Shown: positions 45,520-54,337, numbered from the stretch's first letter. The stretch: DNA of 64,000 bases from Saccharomonospora marina XMU15 (GCF_000244955.1 NZ_CM001439.1:1330628-1394627), one strand, 5' to 3'. The notes: generated by a model not told the origin, from the sequence alone. Made by a program: numbers and translations.

Positions 45520-46839
45520 GTGTCAGACACCTTGATGTGGATCGTCATCGCTGTTGCCGCCGTCGTGGTGGTGGCGCTGGTCGCGGGGTTGATCGTCGCG
45601 CGTAACCGCAGGATCAGCCTCGAGCGCGAGCGGGAGGAGAAGCCCAAGGCAGGCCGTTACCAGGCGGGTGGTGGCATCGCGTTCGCGCCCGGCGGGGAGG
45701 ACGCGCCACCCCGGCATCCGGTCGAGGAGCGCACCGAAGCCGACGGTGAGCCAGGAGTCGGCGACGACGCGGCCGTGCCGAGGGACGCACCACGGCGGGG
45801 TCTGGTGGATGTCGGCCTGCCGGAGGAGCAGCCGCTGCCGCAGCCGAGGCAGGCGCCGGAGCCGGAGGTTCCCGCAGCGCCGCCGGAGCCCGAGCCGGAA
45901 GAGGTGCCGTCGGCAGAGGGACGCATCGAACGGCTGCGAGGCCGGCTTTCGAAGTCCCGCTCCGCGCTCGGGCAGAGCCTGCTCGGCCTGCTCGGCGCAG
46001 GCGACCTCGACGAGGATTCCTGGCAGGACGTCGAGGACACGCTGCTTGTCGCGGATCTGGGTGCGTCGACCACCACCGAGATCGTGCAGCGGCTGCGTGC
46101 CCAGCTGTCCGCGCGCGGTGTCCGCACCTCCGACGACGCAAGGGCGCTGCTGAGTGAGGTGCTCACCGAGGCGCTCGGCGCCGACTCCGATCGCGCGGTG
46201 CGTGCGCTCCCGCACACGGTGGACGGTACGAAGCAACCCGCGGTGGTGCTGGTGGCCGGCGTCAACGGCACCGGCAAGACCACCACGACCGGCAAGCTCG
46301 CCAGGGTGCTGGTGTCGCAGGGCAGGAGTGTGGTGCTCGGTGCGGCCGACACCTTCCGTGCCGCCGCCGCCGACCAGTTGCAGACCTGGTCGCAGCGGGT
46401 GGGCGCCGAGGTGGTGCGTGGCAAGGAAGGAGCCGATCCCGCCTCGGTGGCGTTCGACGCCGTCAAGCGGGGGGTCGACGCCCAGGCCGATGCCGTGCTG
46501 ATCGACACGGCGGGCAGGTTGCACACCAAGACCGGGCTCATGGACGAGCTGGGCAAGGTCAAGCGGGTGGTTGAGAAGCAGGCCAAGGTGGACGAGGTGC
46601 TGCTCGTCCTCGACGCCACGACCGGGCAGAACGGGCTCGCCCAGGCGCGGGTGTTCTCCGAGGTCATCGACGTCACCGGGATCGTGCTGACCAAGCTCGA
46701 CGGCACGGCCAAGGGCGGCATCGTCTTCCAGGTGCAGCGCGAGCTCGGAGTTCCGGTCAAACTCGTCGGGCTCGGTGAAGGACCCGACGACCTCGCGCCG
46801 TTCGAGGCCGCCGCCTTCGTCGACGCACTGCTCGACTGA
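45520..46839 (+). CDS. ftsY: Signal recognition particle receptor FtsY
   Basis: FtsY receives SRP-bound ribosomes at the membrane. The protein of about 439 residues has an N-terminal membrane helix (MWIVIAVAAVVVVALVAGLI), an acidic Pro/Glu-rich A region to about residue 130, and the NG domain. GTPase motifs are VAGVNGTGKTTTTGKLA (G1), DTFRAAAADQL, DTAGRLHTKTGLM (G3) and TKLDGTAKGG (G4). GTG 45520 has GAGG nine bases upstream, and the in-frame ATG 45511 is possible. In many actinobacteria smc and ftsY are adjacent, but here 4 kb separates them. Confidence 0.95.
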   Translation: MSDTLMWIVIAVAAVVVVALVAGLIVARNRRISLEREREEKPKAGRYQAGGGIAFAPGGEDAPPRHPVEERTEADGEPGVGDDAAVPRDAPRRGLVDVGLPEEQPLPQPRQAPEPEVPAAPPEPEPEEVPSAEGRIERLRGRLSKSRSALGQSLLGLLGAGDLDEDSWQDVEDTLLVADLGASTTTEIVQRLRAQLSARGVRTSDDARALLSEVLTEALGADSDRAVRALPHTVDGTKQPAVVLVAGVNGTGKTTTTGKLARVLVSQGRSVVLGAADTFRAAAADQLQTWSQRVGAEVVRGKEGADPASVAFDAVKRGVDAQADAVLIDTAGRLHTKTGLMDELGKVKRVVEKQAKVDEVLLVLDATTGQNGLAQARVFSEVIDVTGIVLTKLDGTAKGGIVFQVQRELGVPVKLVGLGEGPDDLAPFEAAAFVDALLD

Positions 46840-46840
46840 G

Positions 46841-46859
46841 CGAACCCGGGCCGGGTTCG
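46841..46859. terminator. Bidirectional terminator between ftsY and iclR
   Basis: An 8-bp stem CGAACCCG/CGGGTTCG with a 3-base loop lies between the convergent stops at 46839 and 46864. Confidence 0.65.
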
Positions 46860-46863
46860 GCCG

Positions 46864-47637
46864 TCACGCGGTGAGGTCGCGGGCGGAAAGCTGCTGCGAC
46901 AACTCCCCGGCGATGTGCCGCACGATCGGCGCGATGCGCTCGACGGCATCGTCGGTCAGCCTGCCCTCGGGGCCGGACACCGACACGGCTGTGGGAGTCG
47001 GGGCGCCGAGCACGGGTACAGCCAGGCAGCGAACACCGAGCTCCTGTTCGGCCTCGTCGAGTGCGTATCCCTGCTTCGCGACGATGCCGAGATGATCGAG
47101 AAACGCGTCCGGGTCGGTGTGGGTGTGCTCGGTGTAGGCGGGCATCCCGGTGCGCTCCAGCAGCGCCCGCACCTCGTCGGCGGGCAGGTGGGCGAGTATG
47201 GCCTTGCCCACGCCGGTGCCGTGCGGCAGCAACCTGCGACCCACCTCGGTGAACATGCGCATCGAGTGCCGCGAGGGGACCTGCGCGACGTAGACCACCT
47301 CGTCGCGCTCGAGCACGGCGAGGTTGGCCGTCTCGCCGACCTCCTCCACCAGTTCGGCCAGCAGCGGCCGCGCCCAGGTGCCGAACTGCAGGCTGGCGTT
47401 CTCGCCGAGCCGGATCAGCCGTGCTCCCAGTGCGTAGCGGCGGTTGGCGTTCTGCCGCACGTAGCCCAGCGCGACGAGGGTGCGGATGAGCCGGTGGATC
47501 GTGGGCATGGGTAGCCCCGAGGACGTCGCCAGCTCGGAGAGACTCGCCTCACCCCCGGTGTCGGCAAGCCGCTCGAGCAGCTCGAACGCCCGCTGGAGCG
47601 ACTGCACGCCGCCGGCTGCTGATCTCTCGGCCGCCAC
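46864..47637 (-). CDS. IclR-family regulator of glyoxylate metabolism
   Basis: A 257-residue IclR regulator with an N-terminal winged helix (LSELATSSGLPMPTIHRLIR) and an effector-binding GAF-like domain. GVGKAILAHLPADEVRALL and QGYALDEAEQELGVRCLAVP are the typical blocks. Family members often bind glyoxylate, pyruvate or allantoin products. GTG 47637 has GAGGAG five bases upstream, while a TTG at 47667 does not. It is divergent from malate synthase across an AT-rich operator region, which points to control of the glyoxylate genes downstream. Confidence 0.88.
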   Translation of the reverse strand: MAAERSAAGGVQSLQRAFELLERLADTGGEASLSELATSSGLPMPTIHRLIRTLVALGYVRQNANRRYALGARLIRLGENASLQFGTWARPLLAELVEEVGETANLAVLERDEVVYVAQVPSRHSMRMFTEVGRRLLPHGTGVGKAILAHLPADEVRALLERTGMPAYTEHTHTDPDAFLDHLGIVAKQGYALDEAEQELGVRCLAVPVLGAPTPTAVSVSGPEGRLTDDAVERIAPIVRHIAGELSQQLSARDLTA

Positions 47638-47659
47638 ACTGACTCCTCTCGCGTTGAGC

Positions 47660-47674
47660 TTCCGCAATGTAGAA
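47660..47674. promoter_or_regulatory. Candidate IclR operator between iclR and aceB
   Basis: TTCCGCAATGTAGAA is an imperfect palindrome (11 of 15 symmetric positions, TTC...GAA ends) in the 87-bp AT-rich gap. TATAGT at 47678-47683 and TATAAA at 47690-47695 are nearby promoter-like hexamers. Confidence 0.4.
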
Positions 47675-47724
47675 ACTATAGTCCGAGATATAAAACAAGA
47701 TGATCGTTATTTTGGGGTGTTCGC

Positions 47725-49299
47725 ATGTCTGATGTTCGCGTGCTCGGCGATGCCGTCGAGCGTGGCGACGAGGTCTTGACGCAGGAAGCGCTGCGGTTCC
47801 TCGCTGATCTTCACGACGCCTTCGCCGCGACGCGGGACAAACTGCTCGAGGCTCGCGTGCACCGGCGAGAGGAGGCCAAGCGCACCGGCAGGCTGGACTT
47901 CCTCCCGGAGACCAGCCAGATCCGCGAGTCGCAGTGGCAGGTCGCCGAGGCGCCGCCCGCGCTGCGCGACCGAAGGGTCGAGATCACCGGTCCCACCGAC
48001 CGCAAGATGACGATCAACGCGCTCAACTCGGGCGCGAAGGTCTGGCTCGCGGACTTCGAGGACGCCAACACCCCGCACTGGGCCAACGTCGTGTCCGGCC
48101 AGGTCAACCTCTCCGACGCGATCAGGGGCACGATCGAACTGGACAGCGGCGGCAAGCACTACGCGCTGCGCGACGACGTCGAGCACGCCACCATCGTGGT
48201 TCGCCCTCGCGGCTGGCACCTCGACGAGCGCAACCTGGAGATCGGTGGCCGCAAGGCCGTCGGAGCGCTGGTCGACTTCGGGTTGTACTTCTTCCACAAC
48301 GCCAAGGAACTGCTCCATCGCGGCAGCGGGCCGTACTTCTACCTGCCCAAGATCGAAAGCCATCTCGAGGCGCGGTTGTGGAACGACGTGTTCACCCACG
48401 CCGAGCGCGCGCTGGGCATCGAACACGGCACGATCCGGGCCACGGTGCTCATCGAGACCATCCCCGCCGCGTTCGAGATGGAGGAGATCCTCTACGAACT
48501 GCGCGAGCACGCCTCCGGGCTGAACGCGGGTCGCTGGGACTACCTGTTCAGCATCATCAAGTACTTCAGGGACGCGGGCCAGAAGTTCGTGCTTCCCGAC
48601 CGCAACAGCGTCACGATGACGGCGCCGTTCATGCGGGCCTACACCGAACTGCTCGTGCGTACCTGCCACAAGCGCGGCGCGTTCGCGATCGGTGGCATGG
48701 CCGCCTTCATCCCGAGCAAGGACCCCGAGGTCAACGAGAAGGCCTTCGCGAAGGTCCGCGACGACAAGGCCCGCGAGGCCGGTGACGGTTTCGACGGCTC
48801 GTGGGTGGCGCACCCGGGCATGGTGGCGCTGTGCCGTGAGGAGTTCGACAAGGTGCTCGGCGACAAGCCGAACCAGATCGACCGCCTGCGCGAGGACGTG
48901 CGGGTCACCGCCGACGAGTTGCTCGACATCGAGTCGACGGCGGGAAGCGCCACCATGGCAGGCCTGCGCGGTGCGGTGGACGTCGGCGTCCGCTACATCG
49001 CCTCCTGGCTCGGCGGTAACGGCGCGGCAGCGATCCACAACCTGATGGAGGACGCCGCCACCGCGGAGATCTCGCGCTCGCAGGTGTGGCAGTGGGTGCG
49101 CAACGGTGTGCGGCTCGACACCGGCGACGAGGTGACCGAGGAACTGGTGCGCTCGGTGCTCGGTCAGGTGCGTTCCGAACTCGCCGACGTGATCCCAGCC
49201 GACCAGCTCGACCAGGCCGTTGAGCTGTTCGAGGAGGTCGCGCTGGCGCAGCGGTTCGCCGACTTCCTGACGCTGCCCGCATACGAACGCATCAAGTAG
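47725..49299 (+). CDS. aceB: Malate synthase A
   Basis: Malate synthase joins glyoxylate and acetyl-CoA to malate. The 524-residue length is that of the A isoform, not the 720-residue G form. The family signature ASGLNAGRWDYLFSIIK is complete. VWLADFEDANTPHW and IRATVLIETIPAAFEMEEIL contain acidic metal ligands, and RTCHKRGAFAIGGMAAFIP is the acetyl-CoA region. No isocitrate lyase is in the window, so the glyoxylate here may come from allantoin or glycolate breakdown. It is divergent from the IclR gene. Confidence 0.96.
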   Translation: MSDVRVLGDAVERGDEVLTQEALRFLADLHDAFAATRDKLLEARVHRREEAKRTGRLDFLPETSQIRESQWQVAEAPPALRDRRVEITGPTDRKMTINALNSGAKVWLADFEDANTPHWANVVSGQVNLSDAIRGTIELDSGGKHYALRDDVEHATIVVRPRGWHLDERNLEIGGRKAVGALVDFGLYFFHNAKELLHRGSGPYFYLPKIESHLEARLWNDVFTHAERALGIEHGTIRATVLIETIPAAFEMEEILYELREHASGLNAGRWDYLFSIIKYFRDAGQKFVLPDRNSVTMTAPFMRAYTELLVRTCHKRGAFAIGGMAAFIPSKDPEVNEKAFAKVRDDKAREAGDGFDGSWVAHPGMVALCREEFDKVLGDKPNQIDRLREDVRVTADELLDIESTAGSATMAGLRGAVDVGVRYIASWLGGNGAAAIHNLMEDAATAEISRSQVWQWVRNGVRLDTGDEVTEELVRSVLGQVRSELADVIPADQLDQAVELFEEVALAQRFADFLTLPAYERIK

Positions 49300-49306
49300 T
49301 CCCGAC

Positions 49307-49346
49307 GCCGGTGGTGGTGCGGCCGCGGCAGTGCCGCGCCACCGGC
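49307..49346 (+). terminator. Terminator after aceB
   Basis: An outer 8-bp stem GCCGGTGG/CCACCGGC encloses an inner GCGGC/GCCGC stem, starting 7 bases after the aceB stop. Confidence 0.7.
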
Positions 49347-49389
49347 TTCGCTGTGTCGGTCGGGCGTGAAATGCGATTACGCTTGGTGT

Positions 49390-50154
49390 GTGGCTGACGT
49401 GGTGATCGACCTCAACAGCGACCTCGGCGAAGGGTTCGGTGCGTGGTTCTCCGGCGACGACGAGGCGCTGCTGAACGTGGTGACCAGCGCGAACGTCGCT
49501 TGCGGGTTCCACGCGGGTGACCCCTCTGTGCTGCGCCGGGTGACCGAGCAGGCCACCGAGCGGGGTGTGGTGATCGGGGCCCAGGTGGGCTACCGGGACC
49601 TGGCCGGATTCGGCAGGCGCTTCATCGACATGGACCCGCACGAGTTGGTCAACGACGTGATCTACCAGATCGCCGCACTCGACGGGTTCGCGAGGGTCGC
49701 GGGTTCGAAGGTGCGCTACGTCAAGCCGCACGGTGCGCTGTACAACGCCGTGGTGAGCCACGAGGAACAGGCCGCCGCGGTCGTCGAGGCAGTGCGCCGC
49801 TACGACCCGCGGCTTCCGCTGCTCGGCCTGCCGGAGTCGCAGCTGCTGCGGCAGGCCGAGGAAGCCGGACTCTCCACCGTGCCGGAGTCCTTCGCCGACC
49901 GGGCCTACGGTCCGGACGGCAAGCTGGTTTCCCGCCGTGAGCCGGGAGCCGTGTTGCACGAGCCGGATGAGGTGGTCAAGCGCAGTGTGCGGATGGCCAC
50001 CGACGGCACGGTTACCGCCATCGACGAGACCGTCATCACCGTGCGGCCACGGTCGCTGTGCGTGCACGGCGACACGAGGGGAGCCGTCGAGCTCGCACGG
50101 CGGGTACGCGAGGCGCTCACCGAGGCCGGTGTCGAGGTGCGCCCATTCGTCTGA
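49390..50154 (+). CDS. pxpA: LamB/YcsF family 5-oxoprolinase subunit A
   Basis: A 254-residue LamB/YcsF protein; PxpA with PxpB and PxpC opens 5-oxoproline to glutamate using ATP. Motifs are VIDLNSDLGEGFGAW, NVACGFHAGDPS, YVKPHGALYN and ESFADRAYGPDGKLVSR. GTG 49390 gives the family start and has no ribosome binding site. TACGCT at 49378-49383 lies six bases before it and could be a -10, so the transcript may be leaderless. No pxpB or pxpC gene is adjacent, which is unusual. Confidence 0.87.
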   Translation: MADVVIDLNSDLGEGFGAWFSGDDEALLNVVTSANVACGFHAGDPSVLRRVTEQATERGVVIGAQVGYRDLAGFGRRFIDMDPHELVNDVIYQIAALDGFARVAGSKVRYVKPHGALYNAVVSHEEQAAAVVEAVRRYDPRLPLLGLPESQLLRQAEEAGLSTVPESFADRAYGPDGKLVSRREPGAVLHEPDEVVKRSVRMATDGTVTAIDETVITVRPRSLCVHGDTRGAVELARRVREALTEAGVEVRPFV

Positions 50155-50160
50155 CTCGGC

Positions 50161-50568
50161 TCAGCCGGCCAGTGCCAGCCTGCGGCCGGTGATCTCCGCG
50201 GCCCGAAGCCGCATGCAGCGGTCGTGCCTGCCGGGTGCCCACGGCCGGTGGTTGGGGTCGCTCAGCCGCACGAGTTGGTCGATGTCGGTGACGAACTCCG
50301 CTTTGCCGAGTACCACCACGCTCCAGCCGGTGTGACTTCGTGGGTCGATCTGGTCCACCTCGAATGCGATGACCGAGCCGTCCAGCCTGCTGATCCACGT
50401 TTCCTGGGACGCTCTCACGATGATGTCGCGTCCGTCGAGCAGGTAGTTCACCGGGCGAATCGCGGGCAGGGCGTTCTCCGTGAACACCAGCCGGCCGACC
50501 GGTTGTGAGCGCATCAGACCGAGGCACTCGGCTTCGGTGATGTTCTGAATCTCGATCGTGGGAGTCAT
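50161..50568 (-). CDS. Pyridoxamine 5'-phosphate oxidase family flavoprotein
   Basis: A 135-residue single split-barrel protein. The pattern CLGLMRSQPVGRLVFTENAL, then PAIRPVNYLLDGRDIIVRA and SVVVLGKAEFVTD, is that of small FMN or F420 binding proteins of the PNPOx family. Proteins of this type are members of the hypoxia DosR regulon in mycobacteria. ATG 50568 has GGAGG five bases upstream. Its stop is 6 bases from the convergent pxpA stop. Substrate is unknown. Confidence 0.8.
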   Translation of the reverse strand: MTPTIEIQNITEAECLGLMRSQPVGRLVFTENALPAIRPVNYLLDGRDIIVRASQETWISRLDGSVIAFEVDQIDPRSHTGWSVVVLGKAEFVTDIDQLVRLSDPNHRPWAPGRHDRCMRLRAAEITGRRLALAG

Positions 50569-50635
50569 CATGACCTCCGGCCGCGGCGGGTGTTGTCTCT
50601 GCCCCGACCTTCCACCAGAGGGGGGACCCCTGAGC

Positions 50636-50651
50636 AGGGCACAAAGGCCCT
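50636..50651. promoter_or_regulatory. DosR-box-like palindrome upstream of the split-barrel gene
   Basis: AGGGC-N6-GCCCT, read on the minus strand as AGGGCCTTTGTGCCCT, resembles GGGACTTTNGNCCC hypoxia boxes but differs at the fourth base. It lies 68 bases upstream of the gene start. Confidence 0.3.
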
Positions 50652-50885
50652 TCTGTGGCGGCCGATCAGCTTCGGTCACCGGCGACTTTTGTTGAGCGGT
50701 TCGGTCTGACCTCCTCGGCCGCGGGCAGGCACGCCGCGGGTCGTCCTTGATCCACACGGCCCCGTTCCGATGCCTATGTGAGTCCGAAATGGACGGAATG
50801 CGGAACACGCTGCCGCAGGCGCGATACCCAGCGTGCTCACCTGCCGACCGTTGACGTTCCCCGGAAGCGCCAGTTACTGTCATAG

Positions 50886-50905
50886 TACGAAAACTTAATT
50901 TCGTA
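50886..50905. promoter_or_regulatory. Operator upstream of hyi-glxR-gcl
   Basis: A perfect inverted repeat TACGAAA-N6-TTTCGTA in an AT-rich island, 33 bases before the hyi start. It is a likely binding site for a dimeric regulator of the glyoxylate operon, perhaps the IclR protein, though the same motif is absent before aceB. Confidence 0.6.
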
Positions 50906-50938
50906 TTGTGAAATTACCTGGAAGGGGCGTGGGGCCTC

Positions 50939-51763
50939 ATGGCTGAGCAGTCCGGCGCGCGGCATCGCCTGCGCTACGACGTCAACCTGTCCATGCTGTT
51001 CACCGAGCTTCCGCTGCTGCGAAGGCCCGAGGCAGCCAGGAAGGCCGGGTTCGACGCGATCGAGTTCTGGTGGCCCTTCCAGCAGGCCGTGCCGGATGAC
51101 GCCGACGTCGACGCCTTCGTCAGCGCTGTTTCCGATGCCGGTGTGCGGCTGGTCGGGTTGAACTTCTTCGCGGGCGACATGCCCTCCGGCGACAGGGGTC
51201 TGGTGTCCTGGGTCGGCAGGGAGACCGAGTTTCGCGACAGCGTCGATGTCGCGATCGGGATCGCGCGGCGGCTGGACTGCCGCACTTTCAACGCCCTCTA
51301 CGGCAACCGCATCGACGGCGTGGAACCCGCTCGGCAGGATGAGCTCGCGCTGTCCACTCTGGACTACCTCGCGGGCGTGGTGGAGCCGGTCGGCGGCCAG
51401 GTCGTGCTCGAGCCGCTTTCGGCGGCACCGAAGTACCCGCTGCGCACCGCGGCCGAGGCGGTAGCCGTGCTCGACAAGCTGGGTAGGGCCAACGTCACGC
51501 TGCTGGCAGATCTGTACCACCTCGCCGTCAACGGCGACGACCTCGGCGGTGTGATCGACGAGTACGCCGGTCGCGTCGGTCACGTGCAGGTGGCCGACGC
51601 ACCGGGACGAGGCGAACCGGGCTCGGGCGAACTCGACATCGACGGCTGTCTCGCCGCTCTCGAATCGGCCGGATACGCCGGATACGTGGGACTGGAGTAC
51701 AAGCCGACCAGCGACAGCCAGTCATCGCTGCACTGGCTGCCGCGCGAACGGAGGGCGTTGTGA
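50939..51763 (+). CDS. hyi: Hydroxypyruvate isomerase
   Basis: Hyi interconverts hydroxypyruvate and tartronate semialdehyde. The 274-residue TIM barrel of the xylose-isomerase-like family has YDVNLSMLFTELPLLRRP, DAIEFWWPF, LNFFAGDMPSGDRG, VVLEPLSAAPKYPL and LLADLYHLAVNGDD, with the metal-binding acidic and His residues. It is first in the hyi-glxR-gcl operon and ends in a GTGA overlap with glxR. Confidence 0.93.
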   Translation: MAEQSGARHRLRYDVNLSMLFTELPLLRRPEAARKAGFDAIEFWWPFQQAVPDDADVDAFVSAVSDAGVRLVGLNFFAGDMPSGDRGLVSWVGRETEFRDSVDVAIGIARRLDCRTFNALYGNRIDGVEPARQDELALSTLDYLAGVVEPVGGQVVLEPLSAAPKYPLRTAAEAVAVLDKLGRANVTLLADLYHLAVNGDDLGGVIDEYAGRVGHVQVADAPGRGEPGSGELDIDGCLAALESAGYAGYVGLEYKPTSDSQSSLHWLPRERRAL

Positions 51764-52635
51764 AGATCGGATTCATCGGGCTCGGCATCATGGGAACGCC
51801 GATGGCCGCACACCTGGTGGCCGCTGAGCACACGGTGCGCGGCTACGACGTGGTGCCCGGGGCACTGGACAAGCTGGTCGCGGCAGGCGGCAGCGCGGCG
51901 AAGTCGGTGGCCGACGCCGTGGACGGTGCCGAAGTGGTGATCACGATGCTGCCCAACCACCCGCAGGTGGAGCAGGTCGTGCTCGGTGAGGGCGGGGTGC
52001 TCGAATCGGCCAAACCGGGCGCGCTGCTCGTGGACATGAGCACGATCAGGCCGGAGACCTCGATCGAGGTGGCCAGAGTCGCGGCGGAGAAGGACATCCG
52101 GGTGCTCGACGCGCCGGTGTCGGGAGGCGAGGCGGGGGCCAAGCAGGCGAACCTGTCCATCATGGTCGGGGGCGAGGAATCGGACTTCGCCGCGGCCAAA
52201 CCGCTGCTGGAGGTCATGGGCAAGACGATCGTCCACGTCGGACCGCACGGTGCGGGGCAGGTGGTCAAGGCCGCCAACCAACTCGTCGTCGGTGGCATCT
52301 ACGCGCTTGTCGGTGAGGCGATCGTGTTGATGGAGGGTTGCGGTGTGGACGCGGGCACCGGGCTGGACGTGCTCGCAGGCGGACTGGCGGCCAACCGCAT
52401 TCTCGACCTCAAGCGCGAGTCGATGGTGGCGAGGCGGTTCGAGCCGGGTTTCCGGATCGACCTGCACCACAAGGACATGGGGATCGCGATGGCCGCGGCG
52501 CGGCAGGCCGACGTCTCGCTGCCGATGACCGGCCTGGTCACCCAGTTGGTCGCGGCGGCGAGGGCGATGGGCCACGGCTCGCTCGATCATTCGGCACTGC
52601 TGAAGGTGACCGAGCAACTGTCCGGCAGGGCGTGA
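51760..52635 (+). CDS. glxR: Tartronate semialdehyde reductase
   Basis: Reduces tartronate semialdehyde (2-hydroxy-3-oxopropionate) to D-glycerate. The 291-residue beta-hydroxyacid dehydrogenase has the Rossmann motif IGFIGLGIMGTPMAAHL, the substrate block DAPVSGGEAGAKQANLS and the catalytic Lys in GAGQVVKAANQLVVGG. GTG 51760 overlaps the hyi stop. gcl starts 10 bases later. Together the three genes form the glycerate pathway from glyoxylate. Confidence 0.94.
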   Translation: MKIGFIGLGIMGTPMAAHLVAAEHTVRGYDVVPGALDKLVAAGGSAAKSVADAVDGAEVVITMLPNHPQVEQVVLGEGGVLESAKPGALLVDMSTIRPETSIEVARVAAEKDIRVLDAPVSGGEAGAKQANLSIMVGGEESDFAAAKPLLEVMGKTIVHVGPHGAGQVVKAANQLVVGGIYALVGEAIVLMEGCGVDAGTGLDVLAGGLAANRILDLKRESMVARRFEPGFRIDLHHKDMGIAMAAARQADVSLPMTGLVTQLVAAARAMGHGSLDHSALLKVTEQLSGRA

Positions 52636-52645
52636 GGAGACGAGG

Positions 52646-54337
52646 ATGCCGAAAGTTCCGGTTATGCAGGCCGTCGTCGATGTGCTGGCATCGGAGGGAG
52701 TCGACACCACGTTCGGCTGCCCCGGCGCCGCGATCCTGCCGCTCTACCAGGCAATGCGGGAAAGCGACATCGAGCACCTGATCGTCAGGCACGAGGAGGG
52801 TGCGACACACATGGCCGACGGCTGGGCGCGTACCACCGGCAAGGTGGGTGTCGCCATCGGCACGTCCGGCCCCGCCGGCACGAACATGATCACCGGGCTC
52901 TACACCGCGCAGGCCGATTCCATTCCGATCCTTTGCATCACGGGGCAGGCGGTGTCCACGAAGCTGCACCAGGAAGCCTTCCAGGCCGTTGACATCGTGG
53001 AGATCGCCGCCCCGGTGACCAAGTGGGCGGTACAGGTCAAGGAAGCCGCTCAGGCACCGTGGATCTTCCGGGAGGCGTTCCGGATCGCCAGGTCGGGCCG
53101 TCCCGGACCGGTGCTCATCGACCTGCCGCTCGACGTGCAGAAGCAGGAGATCGAGTGGGACTCCACGATCGACTCCCCGCTGCCCGTCGTACGTCCCGCA
53201 CCCACGCCCGCGCGGGTGGAACGCGCTTTGGACATGCTGCTTGCCGCGCAACGGCCGCTGATCCTCGCCGGTGGCGGGGTGGTACTCGCCGATGCCAGTG
53301 AACGACTACGAGCGGTGGCGGAACGGCTCGGCGTGCCGGTGAGCGTCACGCTGATGGGTAAGGGCAGCTTCCCGGAGGACCATCCGCTGTTCGCGGGTAT
53401 GGCGGGCATCCAGACCTCGCAGCGGTGGGCGAACGCGGCGTTTCTGGAGTCGGACCTGGTGCTCGCGCTCGGTGCCCGGTTCGGCGACCGCCACACCGGC
53501 GCGCTCGACGTCTACCGGGGTGAGCGCAAGTTCATCCACGTCGACATCGAGCCGACCCAGCTGGGCAAGGTGTTCGGGCCGGACCTGGGAGTCGTCTCCG
53601 ACGTGGGTTCATTCCTCGACGCACTCGAGGTGGCCGCGGAACAGCGGGCGGCACCGGTGGACCCCGCGGTGTGGGTGAACCGCATCGCGGAGTTGCGAGA
53701 GGAACTGCCCAGGCGGGAGGACTTCGACACCGTCCCCATCAAGGCACCACGGGTCTTCAAGGAGATCAACGACTACTACGGCGAAGACACCTACTTCGTG
53801 ACGGCCATCGGCCTCTACCAGATCTGGTCCGGACAGTTCCAGCGCACGCACAAGCCACGGCACTACCAGGTGTGCGGGCAGGCAGGCCCACTCGGCTGGG
53901 AGATCCCCGCCGCGATCGGGGTGAAGAAGGCCTGCCCCGGTGCCGAGGTGGTGGGCGTGGTCGGGGACTACTCGTTCCAGTTCCTCGTGGAGGAACTCGC
54001 CGTGGCGGCACAGTACGACGTGCCGTTCGTGCTCATCATGCTCAACAACGAGTACCTGGGTCTGATCCGGCAGGCCGAGCAGGGCTACGACATGAACTTC
54101 GAGGTCGACCTGCACTACGACGAGTACGGCACCGACAACGTCAAGATCATGGAGGCCTACGGCTGCTCGGGAATCCGGATCGTCGAGCCCGACGACATCA
54201 GGGCCGCGCTGGAGTGGGCCCGTAAGGAAACCGAGCGCACCAGCCGCCCGGTGCTGGTGGAGATCATGATCGAGCGCGAGGCCAATGCCTCGATGGGCAC
54301 CGCGCTGGACAACGTGGTGGAGTTCGAACCGTCGTGA
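52646..54337 (+). CDS. gcl: Glyoxylate carboligase (tartronate semialdehyde synthase)
   Basis: A ThDP enzyme that condenses two glyoxylates to tartronate semialdehyde with CO2 loss. The 563-residue protein has the three ThDP-enzyme domains. It aligns well with E. coli Gcl in TSGPAGTNMITGLYTAQADS, HIDIEPTQLGKVFGPDLG, CGQAGPLGWEIPAA and GDYSFQFLVEELAV. E. coli Gcl is notable for Val51 instead of the cofactor-activating Glu; here that position is Glu50 (RHEEGATHMADG). The C-terminus is about 25 residues shorter than in E. coli. Operon context supports the Gcl role. Confidence 0.92.
   Translation: MPKVPVMQAVVDVLASEGVDTTFGCPGAAILPLYQAMRESDIEHLIVRHEEGATHMADGWARTTGKVGVAIGTSGPAGTNMITGLYTAQADSIPILCITGQAVSTKLHQEAFQAVDIVEIAAPVTKWAVQVKEAAQAPWIFREAFRIARSGRPGPVLIDLPLDVQKQEIEWDSTIDSPLPVVRPAPTPARVERALDMLLAAQRPLILAGGGVVLADASERLRAVAERLGVPVSVTLMGKGSFPEDHPLFAGMAGIQTSQRWANAAFLESDLVLALGARFGDRHTGALDVYRGERKFIHVDIEPTQLGKVFGPDLGVVSDVGSFLDALEVAAEQRAAPVDPAVWVNRIAELREELPRREDFDTVPIKAPRVFKEINDYYGEDTYFVTAIGLYQIWSGQFQRTHKPRHYQVCGQAGPLGWEIPAAIGVKKACPGAEVVGVVGDYSFQFLVEELAVAAQYDVPFVLIMLNNEYLGLIRQAEQGYDMNFEVDLHYDEYGTDNVKIMEAYGCSGIRIVEPDDIRAALEWARKETERTSRPVLVEIMIEREANASMGTALDNVVEFEPS

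Larger units (their letters stand above)
50569..50938. other. 370-bp divergent intergenic region
   Basis: No credible gene is present. The left part holds a palindrome at 50636-50651 upstream of the split-barrel gene. The right part holds an AT-rich operator at 50886-50905 before hyi. The middle (50660-50880) shows no structure I can assign. Confidence 0.7.
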
